This document shows, piece after piece, positions 1-12,000 of a stretch of 64,000 nt of DNA (position 1 is the stretch's first letter; each line of letters begins with the position of its first letter). A model generated the notes under the pieces. That model was not told the origin of the DNA. It did no database searches and saw only the letters and a list, made by a program, of their open reading frames with translations. The stretch is from Setophaga petechia (lineage: Eukaryota > Chordata > Aves > Passeriformes > Parulidae). The stretch spans positions 24,636,235 through 24,700,234 of the forward strand of contig JANCRA010000005.1 in the NCBI GenBank assembly GCA_024362935.1, given 5' to 3'. Made by a program: the position numbers and the translations under genes.

Positions 1-3000
1 AGGAAGGCTGCTCTTTTACTCCAATACAGGTCAAATAAAGAACTAAACACTCTTTCTCCTTCCCATTATTACAGTAGTACTAGAGATCGAGCTCTTTCAA
101 ATAGTTTCCCTGCTGCAATCAAAGATATTTACTTTCTTTATACAGGTATGGCCTCACACAGTTAATCCCCTCTAGGCATTCAGAAAAACAGATAACTACT
201 TCTACTAGCTGTATTAGTTCCCAGACCGGAGCTGGATGAATTGTTTATGGTAATAAGTGATTCGTTTAATTTAGTACATTTTTCCTACTTGTGACTTGAC
301 CATCACATTTTCCTGATTCCTGTGTTTGTAGGACTAATCATAAATATTCACCAAACAGATTATACAAATACATTTCAATTGGTGAGTTGTTTGCAGACCA
401 ATGTCTCTGAAAATACCTAAATCACTTATTAAGCCCCCAAGGGTATGTGACTGTTTGCATAATTCATGCCATCATCATAGAGGATGTGAAACCTTTAAAA
501 TAGGAGAATAATGATGAAAGCATATCAGTTCCTGAACAGATAATAATTATTAATACTAATCTGTATAAAAATTGTTTTTAAAATGTTTAGGACACTCAAA
601 TACACTGATAAACTAACAATTTAAGTAAACATGACCCCTGGAAACCAAGAGTGAGATGGGATTATGAGAAGAGTTATGAATTACTTTGTTCTATTTCCAA
701 AAGCTCTGCTACTTCTAATTTGTCTATTATCAGACAGTGCTGCTCTGCAAAGACCTCCAAGGATACTACATATAATACAAAAACCACATGCAACTAGCCA
801 TGGAAATTTAAGTAATACTAACTAAGAGAAATTTGGCTGAACAGGCAAAGTGTTATATAGAATAATTTTTTTGTAAAAAGCATTTACAAAATTACTTCCA
901 ATTATGAAAGGAGGACTGAATTAATTATTGCCTTTTTATGAACCACATGGACACTTTGGAGACTTGTGAGAATATTTCTTTTAAAAAAAGCATGTGCAAA
1001 TAGAATTCAGAAATAGGGTTAATAGGGTCATCAATAATAATCTGCTGAAGCCATAGAAAAATGACAGCAGAAAACTTCAGGTTTCCAAGGCATAAAACTA
1101 AAAGCTCAGAAATTTAATCATGAATTCCAATTTTATCATAAAACCTTAATAGAGCTGGTACAAAAATGTACTTCAATTCTTATAAACTCTCAGACTGTCC
1201 TGAAATCAGCAAAACCAGAGGTTTTACATTGCTTTTAATAACTTCCAAAGCTTAGTGAGATATTAGAATTTGATTGTATTTTGATATCATCTGAAAGATT
1301 ATCCAACAGCTGCAATAAGCAATATGCAGCAGGACCTCTTCAGGGTCAAACTTTGTGTATAGGAAGAGATGAGATTATCCTACTTTTATTAGAGAGGAAT
1401 TCACATGCATACAGGGCAGCAGCAATGTGAAGTGGAAGCTTTCCAATCCTAATAGCTGCCTACGGGCTCAGATTTCCCAGGCTGTTCTGGCACATGGTGC
1501 TTGGCTGTCAGGCAGTTTGGGATGATCTCTGGTGGGAGGTTTAGCGTGTAAGAGCAAGCTGTGCTGTCTGGTGGCCATGCCAAGGACAGCGGGTGGCACT
1601 TTGCATCACAGGGCTGTGCGTGCGCCTGCCACTCCTGTGCTGAGGGATGTTCCACTGCCATGTCCGGGGGACCAACACCTCCTGGGCTCAAGAGACATCA
1701 GGGGAGACACCTAAACATTCAGGTGGCTACCTACAGGACCCTGTGTCTTGCACCAGTAGACAGACTGGACACCTTTGAAATAAAGGATGGACATTTTCTC
1801 TGCCTCTTGTGTGGATGTGACTTCTAATAAACCACCATATGATTTTTTTCTCCTCCTCTTTAAGCCAGCTGGGATTCCTACCCTCTGAACCCAGTAAGGT
1901 CTTAGTAAACAGCAAAGCAATTGTTTTCAATTTCCTGTTTAAAGGAATAGTTTAAGGGAATGCTGGCATGCTGAAAAAATACAGGCTTTATTTCCTAAGA
2001 AAAAAATCCATTATAAAATTAATAAGCACTTATCAGAATTCACATGCATCTCCAAATGAGTAAGTAGACGCTTCCTACTGTGATTTCAAAATGATTTCTC
2101 TGTTTTCAGCACTTTTCAGTTAAGAATCAGGAATATTGGTCTCTAGTTCCTATATGGAAATATTTAAAACTCTTTCTAATGTGTTTGTGATGTTTTCCTA
2201 TGCAGCCCTGCACAAACATTTCCAGTGTGCTATGACTCAGTACTTTTTTGAAGCAGCAGAAATACAATGAAAAGTCTGTTTCTCATAGTATTTTGGCAGA
2301 AAACAACTCTGTGGGTTGGTGTTGGCAACACCACAGTCTAAGAATAGGGTACTTCTCAGGCAGAAAGTTGTTGAATTTCGACATCAGCTAGGTTTGCCTA
2401 GGCGTAAAGAAGCCACTGTCTTCAGGGAAAAGACTAATTTGGAAATGCTTATCCAACAAGTTACTGTGCTAGTGTCTACCAAAATAATTATTTCCTGTGA
2501 GGAATATTCAGAATGAAGTAATCTCAAAGAATATATTCCATTGGATGAGTGAGGTTGCTGGGCAGCCCTTTGACACTTCCTCAAAGGGGCTCTCATTGTG
2601 TAGAGTGCTCTATTCCAGTTTCAATTGTTCATAAATATGAGTAATGTTTCCTTCCAAGTTTGTGTAAAAATGGGAAGAACTGTAAAAGTACAGTGCTACA
2701 CCATGCATGCACTCTGCTGATAGCACTACCATCAATCATTGTGAAATGCAGGGCAAGACAAAAAGGAACACAACAATGAGGATGTGAAAGAGTGAAAGGT
2801 TTTAAAATGAGCTTCAACATAACAGTCTTAAAGCCCAATATACTGAGTTGAGCCTGGGCTGTGCTGGTTCTGATGAACCCAGAGGAGGTGAAAATGCTTT
2901 CTCTAGCTAAGGCTTTATCCATATACACAGGTTATATACACAGATTTTGTTCTCTACAAATAAAGGCAATTCCTTGGAAGCCTCAGCTACAGCATTCCCT

Positions 3001-6000
3001 TACTATGGGTAGCATTTGCCAAGTGACTCAAGTGTCTACACCACCAGTTTGATTTCATTCTTACTTTGCCCCAGGGCTCTGGATTCCTGATTAGCCATAC
3101 TATTCATGTCCTGCTTTTGGCAGCAACAATTTTGGTCTATTATTTCCCTGCAAAAGGAAATGCTGGCACAGATGGCAGAGAAGCCAAGTCTACTCAGATC
3201 ATATTGGATGCGTAATTCCTAGGCTTGGACTCCTGTTCCATGGGACTGCCATTCAGCACAGCTCCAGAAAGCCTTCATCCCTCAGCAGCCCTTTACAAAT
3301 CTTCAGACAGGACCTCCTATGACACTCCACCTTGCCCTCAGATATGAAAACCCAGACCCAGCAGACAGAAATCTTTGTACTGGTATTTAGAGATATATGT
3401 AAATTCTCTGAAGAAGATATACACAGTCAGGTCTGGAAGCTGTCTTTTTGCACAATGACGAATTTTGAATTTGCCTGCTCAAGATTTCTAGGTCTTAAGC
3501 TCTTTGGAAGATGCCTCTTCTTATTTAAAATTGCTTGTAATATATCTGCGGTTCTTATTATCTCTTTTGTCTTCAGCAGGACAACAGAGAAGGAAGTAAA
3601 TTATCTCCTTTTGAAAGAATGAGACGTGCCAAACTACTTCCTATACTGGACAAATGCTTTGTTGCTGTGTCTTCCATGGTAATATGTAGGGTTCCTGACC
3701 TTCTCTACCCAAGAGGAAAAAGCACCAAGCAGTTCAGCCAACAAAAATCCTTCTTCTAGCCCTAATCTCTAAATGCTTTTATTACACAAGATTTAGCATA
3801 CATATGTACTCACCTGTGGGCCTTATTTTAGGTGTTTCTGCCTCAACACTGACCTCTAATGAAGCAGCAGACATATGTCAGATTACAGGCAGGTGACAGA
3901 AGGAGTTAATCATACAGCTTTGAGCCATTCTTCTGCTACTCATTAATCAACCTCCTTTAAGACTTGTTCTAACAGTTCAAACCAAGAATACCAACAGCCA
4001 GAAGAAATGGTTACAACTTAGAAACTTGGAAGAAATTTTTAACCTGATAAGAGCCAGGAATGTTCATGTGTGAGCCCCTACCCCTTGCCCAGCAAGCACT
4101 AATGAACAGCTTCATCTAGTAGCATTAAAATACTCAGTCTGTCAAGGAAATGTTTCTTTTCTCAAATAGGGAAGGCTTCTCTTAAGCTCTTTCAGGTTTA
4201 TATGTGTTTGATGGCAGTGCTTAGTCCTATGTTAGTGGCACACTAGGACTGCTATATTGAGGGCTGGAAACAAAAATTTCACATCTTTCCAAAAGAGAAA
4301 GTTCCCTTTCCACCATGACATGTCATATTTAGTTCTGGCCCTGGAAGGTTCCTATGTACCAGACATCAGTTATAACATTCTAAGTAACAGAAAAACAAAA
4401 CTGCCTCTGAAGGAATATATTGGTATTTCCTTCTAAGGATAATGCTTGCACTTGTTATACGAAGGTACCTGGACTCACAGAAGGAAGGATGTAAACTCGG
4501 AACACAGTGAACATTCATCAGTGTGCATGGGAAATGACAACACGGAATGAAGGCCATCAGAACAGTGGTCAGACCTTGCAAGTTACACAGCTTACCAGGG
4601 CTACTGGTAGAGGTCCCCAGCTTCACCACTAACTTAAGGCACACATCCTCAGGCACATTTCTTCCCCTTGTTGTCATTTCATTCTCCATGTATAAATTGA
4701 GGACAACAATACATCACTTTATGAAGAGCTTCAGGTGACAAATGCAACATAGCTCCTTGGGCTAACTTACTGGACATAGTAGACACAGATGGAAGAGAAG
4801 CCAAGCCTACTCAGACTATTGTATGTGAATAACACACGTTTTTTTTGTCTTCCTAGTTAAGAATAACATGACAGTTCATTACATTCTTTCTATCACCCTG
4901 CCTCTGCACCTCTACAGCAGCTAGTTGACACCATCTTATTGCAGGGGTTTCATACTGCTGTCTCCTTATCACAAAAGTTCCATACCTTCTTGGTGTTTCT
5001 CATGGGCAGCTCTCAGAGCACTGACTCTTTCTTCTTCACAAAGCAGCCAACTGACCCCAGCTCCCTCCTTAATGAGCCACTCCACTCTTTTATAGCACTC
5101 TTCTTCTCATTAGTTACAGCTGTGGCCTGTTAAAGTCAGGCCTGTTCCTACTCTTTGGTAATTGACCAAGCTGCAACTCCTTAGGGGTAAGATTACTTTC
5201 TACATGATTTTTATTTTCTTATATTCTATCCCCCTACAGCTAGTTAAAGCACACTTGCTTATAAGCAAGATGTGAAAGAATCAACCTTCCATCTGTACCA
5301 AGGGTACATAGCACTGTTCAAATCAAATCATTACTTGGAGCAGCAATGGAAGAATCAAGATGCTTTAAGAATTGCAGTTGTAAGAAAGAAAGCATTTACT
5401 TTAGCAGCTGGCAATGTACAAGTATGCAGAACAAGCAAAAGAATGCTGCCTAGACTCACTCACTCAAGGCCTGTGTCATGATTCTTTATGGTAGGGAAGC
5501 AAGAGGAAGATTGTGTCAGACAACTGTTAAATTTAATCTTACTATGTAGCTGCAGGACAGTATAGGGATATTAAAGTTAATTGTCTATAGTAGTTAAAAT
5601 GGAATTTTAGAGAACTACTGTCTCCCATCAGACTGGACTTTTCAGAAATAAGTGAATGATAGTATATTAGTGCAATTATTCTTCTAGTGTGCTGCCTATA
5701 CATTTTTATTTGCTTGAGAACAAGAGTATGTGCTGGGAACAATTATGGTACTATGCAACTTCCAGTGCCTGAAGGAAGGCTTCATTTATTTTAAAATTGC
5801 CTTCTAAACTATCAATTTGTTTAATCATAACAAATCTGGAATGTCCTTCTTTAACAGCTGAACACTTGGCTGAGGATATGTGGGTCATTATCTCCTCATT
5901 CTCTAATGTAAAAGCAAACTGGCAGCCTGCTTGGGATTTCCTGGTACTCTTAAAGATATCCAGAAATATCCTTCAAAAACCTTTCAGAAGGATATTTTCC

Positions 6001-8150
6001 TTCAGAAACCATGCTGGATCCTGTTAGATTTCTCTGAAACTCAGGCCATAGCTCACGTCAGTCCTTGGTTTTTTAACACTAGGCATGAAAAGCTATGCTC
6101 AAATACCTAGAACTGTTGTTTTATTTACATAGAGTGATGAGTAAAAAGCCCAAACCCATACTCTAGATTCTTGTGTACCCTGGAAAACTATTTACAAACC
6201 TTTAATTTACTTCTCTTGGACCGCAATTTCAGCCATTTTGTGATGAGATGGAAACATTTTTTCCCCCAAACATGACCAAATAGCATTTTTAGCTCTTTCA
6301 GTGCTCTCACAGCTCTCATTCTACTGAAATTACAGTGTTAGTCTGGATTTCCATTGCTGTGACAGCAAGCAGATCCTGTCTGCCAGTGTACAGACAGACT
6401 CAACAGACTGAAATATGAATGGAAAATGGGGGAAGAATAGAAGTCAATACTGCCTGAATTAATGTTACTGCAGAACACCCTTGGGTAATGCTCAGGATAA
6501 AGAAGGAGAGATACTTTGAGAGGTGGGAGAACAATGAAAATTTAAAAGTGAGGGCATACCAACAGAGATTTTCACACATTCTTTTTTCCTAGATAAACTT
6601 TTATGTGGTTTGTCCTAAGTACAAGATGGTTTGCTGAAAGCTAAAATATCTTCTTCCCCTGCCCTCAGGATAATTTTGGCAAAAGAAATGGATCACACAT
6701 GCGAAGTGGTGAAGCCAAGTATCTAAGTGATTGGAAACTAATTGTTTAAATTAGAGGAAGAGGTGCAATTTTGAGAAGGAAAGGAGCCATACCCTCAGGA
6801 ACACAAAGGTTTTAAAGTCCTAGAAAATCAAGAAGTGTAGATGAGCCAAAAGCTATTTGGGGGAAGATAAGCACCTTTCCTTACTCCAGAGATCAAAGAA
6901 GAAATGATTAGGCAAAACTAAAATCACAAATAAAAAAAAGATTCTCTGAAAAGGACAATACTGTTACCCCTATTCATCAACACAGATAGAAATGATCCAT
7001 CAGAGCTTGGCCTCCAGAGCCACAGTGGATAATTGGCAGCGGCCCCTCTTTCCTCTCCTCCATTCCATCAGTCCAGTCCCTGTTTGCACTCAGTGCCATG
7101 GTCTGTCCTCACAATGGGAGAGGCACATGAGGAGCAATAAGGGATGGAAGGGAATAAATGGGACCTCACCTAGAGAGTGCACACTGTTCCTCAAGTTTTC
7201 TGGTATTCTCCCTCATGGTATTCTTAGAGCAGGTTCTCTTCCTGCACAGCTGTTTCCATAATCTGGTTTCCACCTGAATGGTGTCCCTTTGCCAATGACA
7301 GGGAAATGAATGGCAGTATCTCTCTCTCTCTCTGCAATATATTCTGCTAATTCTGTGATGAGGGTAAAAGGCACTCCTTGTGTATTTCCAGTCCATATCC
7401 CAAACACAGAAAGGATCTGACATCCAAGATGCAGATTATGTAAATTGAGTTACCGAAGCCAGAAGATGCTACCAGAGCCAGCAGTTGGTTTTCATCTCTG
7501 TGACACAATTCAGCAAAAAGGTACTGAATTTTGTAACTTTTTTGAGGGATTCTCACTACAAGTTAAGCAGAAACTATTTCATTGGTAACTGCAGGTACAC
7601 TCATATGACTAAAAAAAATGTGTCAGAACATTTATCTAGATACAACAAAAGTGGGCTAAGAAAGAGAGAATCTTATTTTTTTCTCTTTTGTATTTTTAAA
7701 ATAATTTGAGGAAATTCCAAAACTTTGAGTATTGCAGGCAACTAACACTGATTATGAAACAAAAGAATATTGATTAAATTTCTAGACTGTAGATAAATAT
7801 ACCAGCTGAGGCTGTTCATAAATTGCATTTGCAATTTCTAACAAAACGTGGTCTAAAGGCTTTAGATACTAAGGGATATGAAAGAATAGTACATGGTTCT
7901 TCACCTCTCTCTATAACTGCCCAATTTTCTTGAAAGTCTTCCTGCTAAATGCCTCCCCTTTTCTCTCAAATAATCAAAGATAGGGACAGGCATTGATATG
8001 GTTAAATATTTCTACTTTGGCAAGTAACTACAAAATAAACAGTTAATAACCAGAGCTGCTCACAGTTATAAATGCCATCACCTGGCTCTCACAATGTGCT
8101 CTTGCAAGGGAGGAGGTGACATTGAGCTTGCAGAGCAAAGGAAGAGAGAG
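1..8150. other. Intergenic region upstream of CD28
   Basis: AT-rich sequence with only short open frames and no recognised domain, splice chain or RNA gene. It contains a diverged 33-bp direct repeat (3167-3199 and 4784-4816, 30 of 33 identical) and a CT microsatellite. No clear interspersed element is seen. Confidence 0.7.
7319..7334. repeat. (CT)n microsatellite
   Basis: A run of alternating C and T about 1.7 kb upstream of CD28. Confidence 0.8.
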
Positions 8151-8153
8151 CGT

Positions 8154-8165
8154 TTATCTGATAAG
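8154..8165. promoter_or_regulatory. Palindromic double GATA motif upstream of CD28
   Basis: TTATCTGATAAG contains two overlapping inverted WGATAR sites. Palindromic GATA sites are known to be bound tightly by GATA factors, and GATA3 is a T-cell factor. It lies about 850 bp upstream of the CD28 start codon. Its use is inferred only. Confidence 0.3.
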
Positions 8166-8789
8166 CTCAAGAAAAACCTTTACATAAAGCGGCCTCCATG
8201 AAAGCACTGACTGAGCAATGTGCTTGCTGCATGCTGCCTTTACTCTAGATGTTAACTGGATTACAGTTGCACTCATCATAAATTGGAATGTTTTTCAAAA
8301 TGTGAAGGCATTCCAAATCACTATTTCCTGCACTATTGGCTCTGCATTCAAGGTAACAAGCAGATGCAGAGAAATTACTATGAACGAAAAACTGCCCAAA
8401 AATGCCAGTGTTCCCAGGGGCTGGGAAAACAGCCAGAAGCAACATGGCAGGCCAAGAGAGGAAGATTTCTGCTCCTAGGAGTGAGGAAAGGTGAAGGTTC
8501 CTGAGCACACAACTTCCTGAAGGGTCAGATCTGGCCACCAGGAACTTAGAAACTGGTGTTGCATCTCCCATCATGATGGAACCAGTATACATGTGTATGT
8601 ACTTTTGGTAAATAAAGAGCACTGCATCGGTGGAGAATTCCATTCCTCCCTGACAAGAGCAGCCTTGCAGAGCCCCAAACATAATCACTCCTTGCAATAC
8701 AGGGCGGACAGTCCCTTCTTGAAATGAAGGCTTCCAGCACCTTTTAAGCATTACTGAGCTTCACAGAGGCACCTTCCTAAGACTAAAAT

Positions 8790-9003
8790 CGTCAAACAAT
8801 TAAACTTCCTGTTCAAGCATTGCCGTTACAGTTTTACTTGGCAGTGTATCACGTGCTGCAGAGAGAGGAGGAGAGAGATTGTGCGAGCACCTGAGGGTGC
8901 AGCCTGGCCACACCAGGAAGGCAGGCTGGTGCTGCGGGGCCCTGGGAGTCGCGGCAGTGCCTGCAGGGGGTGGAGACAAGGCAGCGGGCCCACCATTAAC
9001 ACC
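8790..9003 (+). promoter_or_regulatory. CD28: CD28 proximal promoter and 5' UTR (probable)
   Basis: The segment next to the start codon has an ETS-type ACTTCCTG at about 8804-8811, an E-box CACGTG at 8850-8855, then a GA-rich and moderately GC-rich stretch up to the ATG. No convincing TATA box is seen. The position makes it the likely promoter and leader; the transcription start is not determinable here. Confidence 0.4.
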
Positions 9004-9058
9004 ATGCTCCTGGGGATCCTCTTGGTGCTCTTCTTCATCCCCACTGCTGATGTAACAG
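9004..9058 (+). CDS. CD28: CD28 coding exon 1 (signal peptide)
   Basis: Encodes MLLGILLVLFFIPTADVT plus the first base of a glutamate codon. The donor is CAG|GTAACA at 9059. The exon ends in phase 1, which joins in frame to exon 2 as G|AA. The hydrophobic core followed by small residues is typical of a cleaved signal peptide. No in-frame ATG is seen just upstream; the open frame running in from the 5' side begins with GTG at 8881, not ATG. Confidence 0.95.
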
Positions 9059-12000
9059 GTAACAAAACCCCCCCACATTTCAATCTTTTCCCCTATTTTT
9101 TTCTCACTTTGAAGGTCTGGGAAAGGGGAGAGGCAGCATGCTGCAATTGGATCAATTTGATATAACCAAGAGGCTACTTTTTCTCCTGCCAGAAGTATCC
9201 CTCCAAGATGAGACCCAAGAGCTTTCTTTTAATTTGACTTCTCTCTAGATCCATTTGGAAATTGCATGCATAGGTAGAAGGGTGTTTATATCACCTACCC
9301 CCTGGGTTTAATAAGTTCTGCTCACAAGTGCCTTTTCTTGGGGGCAGCAGGTCTGAGCAGACCTGGTGCCAGCCCCTGTCTTGGGGCAGACTCTCCACAT
9401 CCCCAAATCTACTTCTAAAGCTTGAGGTTTCCCCATGGCCTGGCTTGGTGTCGTGGGCCCTGGTGCTGAGTGCAACAACATCCTCACAGGATTAGCAAAT
9501 AAATGCTCAAAAGGAGAGTTGCTTACTGAGCTCAAAGGTGGAAGGATGCGACTTGCCAAGTTTCTGATTTTTGCGTTGTTCAGTGGTTTACCGATACTAA
9601 CTAGACATCTAGTTTCTTTCTGAAGATCTTCAGGAAAAAAAAATCTTTTTGAGATTTTAAAATCCTGAATCTTAGTCAATCTTCCTGACTCTTCAGTTGT
9701 TGTGCTGAGGGTATTTATCTTGGTGTTGGCTTGCTGATGCAGTGTTCCTGTGTTCAGGCCTAACACGTCTTTCCAATGGGTACATTTAAGGCAAAGCTAG
9801 GCAAGAGATGCTGGCTTTTGCTAGGATAATCTTGAGACAGACAATTTTTCAGACTGCTGGCTGTAAACTTCTCCAAATATCCGTGTTTTGCATTTTCCAG
9901 GGAAGCTACAAATAGGAATAAAAATCTGGTTTCCAGTACAAAAATTTTAACATAGAGAACATCTTAAAAAGTCACTTTTTCTAGTAAGAGAGATGCAATT
10001 GAATATATTTTTTTCTTATTTCTACATTATTCTTCCGTAGTTCTTTTCCTTAGTGAAGGCATTATTGTTTGCATGACACTGTGATATACATTTTTTAAGA
10101 AATCATAGGGGTTTTTTTCCTTGTCCTTTCTCATGTTTATAATTCTGTGTTTGCAATATCATCATCATTTCCACAGCAGGCCCCTGGATTGTCAAAGAAG
10201 ACACTAATTCCAGGAGAGGATAAGTATCAGCAGTAGCTTAAAAGTTCTGAACACATTTCCATGAGGTGTGAACAGCTTTTAAGCTGTGCTTTTGAATTGC
10301 AACAAAAAAAATCACAGCGTGTGGTTCTCAGACACAGGTGTTATGCCATGGCTTTATAGAAACACATACACCTGCTTTGCATGAAGACCTTGTGTTTCTC
10401 CAACAGATTCACCAAGATTGTACAACTTCTTAAAGAGAAGTACATGAGGTCATTTGCTTCTCAGGGCTCTCATCCTTTCCCCATCTATTTTCTTCACTCT
10501 TCATTTTCAAGATAAGTGGTCCTTAGTACGTGGAAAACATTATGGCAGGTCAAAACCGTGCAGGACTTCCTCAAGCCATGAAGTGCACTATAAGCCTCAG
10601 GTATTTTGGTTTGGGAAAATCTACAGAATTCATCCTGTTGTTAGACTAAAAGGGCTTGAAATACTAGTTCAGTCATTTCCCTTTTGCAGAAACACTAACA
10701 TTTGCAAAGTTTGTCCTCCTCCCCTTTTTGTTGGCTAAATAATTACCTTGCTGTGGACTGTCAGAGAGGCAGCTAGATCAAAGATCAAGTGTCTGGTATT
10801 TTGTGAAATAAGTAATATAAGGAGGTTCCCACTGCAGTGTACCACAACTGACCTCATCTTTTTACTATCCACATAACCTTCTGGCTTATGGTCTCTGGGG
10901 GTTAAAATCAACTTCTAACCTACCCAGATTGATGGATGGATATGAGGCAAGGTTAGCCGAAGGTAGGATGACATCAACTAATTCCTGTTTTAAAAAAACA
11001 AATCACAATCTGCCAAGAAAAAACCCCTGTGCCCACACTGGGTTTGATTAAAGCAAGAGTGTCACCTGGGCTTTTTGGAGTACTCCTGCTGTACTTGCAG
11101 CAAAGCAGGAAAGAGCCAGAAGGAGAGGATCCCCCCAGCTGCCCATCACACAGCTGGGTGGCCTTGAACCAAAGTGAACTAGAAGGACCCTTTTATCTGG
11201 GAAAGAAGAGTAAGCATAATTGAACAACAAACCAGCAACAGCAAAAACAAAATAGCTTTGTTTATAACATACCTGTGTGCCTTTCTGCCTGTGGCTTAAA
11301 CAAATTCTTTTCAGTTTTTCATTTAGGTTTTTCCCTATCCCCCCAGGGAGTTAGGTGGGCCATTTTTTTCCTGTGCTTACAGAAATGCCAACTTATTTTA
11401 GATACTTCGCTCTGGAAAATATCTTCTTGAAGTCAGCTGGCATAAAAAAGGAAAAAGAGTACTAAATATTTTTTCCAATAGCTGATGATGATTCATGAAG
11501 AGTTCTGGTGAAAAAAAAAAAGCAACACCTCAAAATAGTTATTTTCCATACTTTGTCAACTCTATTTCACTTTCTTGGTGAATAGAAAAAATAAAAAACT
11601 TCAATGAAGTTTTGCTTGCATTGGGTTCAATGATCAGAGAGTCAGTATTTTACAGATATTATAGATGGATTGCATTTTGTTTCATGATCCAAAACCCCCT
11701 CACATTTGATTACAAGAAATATTCAACACTACAAATAATCTATAAAAAGCTTAACAAGCATTCAGAGATCTTACATACCGTTGCATGTAAATCCTAAGAT
11801 CCTGAGAAGGCTTGCAGCCTGTGTACACTGACTGAAATGATTTTACATTTTTAAAGTTACTGCTTTTTGAAACTGCAAACAATTATTTTTCATAACTGGT
11901 ATTTTCTTGGCTGGGTAAGGGCAAGATACAGATATTTATTACTACACAGCATGGCTGAGCACAGCTCTGAAGTGGCAATCATAACCCTACTTAGAGGAAT

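Noticed and set aside
8245..8751. 168-codon open frame on the minus strand just upstream of CD28
   Set aside because: No recognisable domain or splice partners. It lies across the likely CD28 upstream region; length alone is not convincing in 64 kb.
8881..9003. Possible N-terminal extension of CD28, in frame with the ATG at 9004
   Set aside because: The frame is open but begins at GTG, not ATG. The signal peptide starts cleanly at 9004 with A at -3.
9308..9766. 152-codon open frame on the minus strand in CD28 intron 1
   Set aside because: No recognisable family and no conserved motif; treated as chance.
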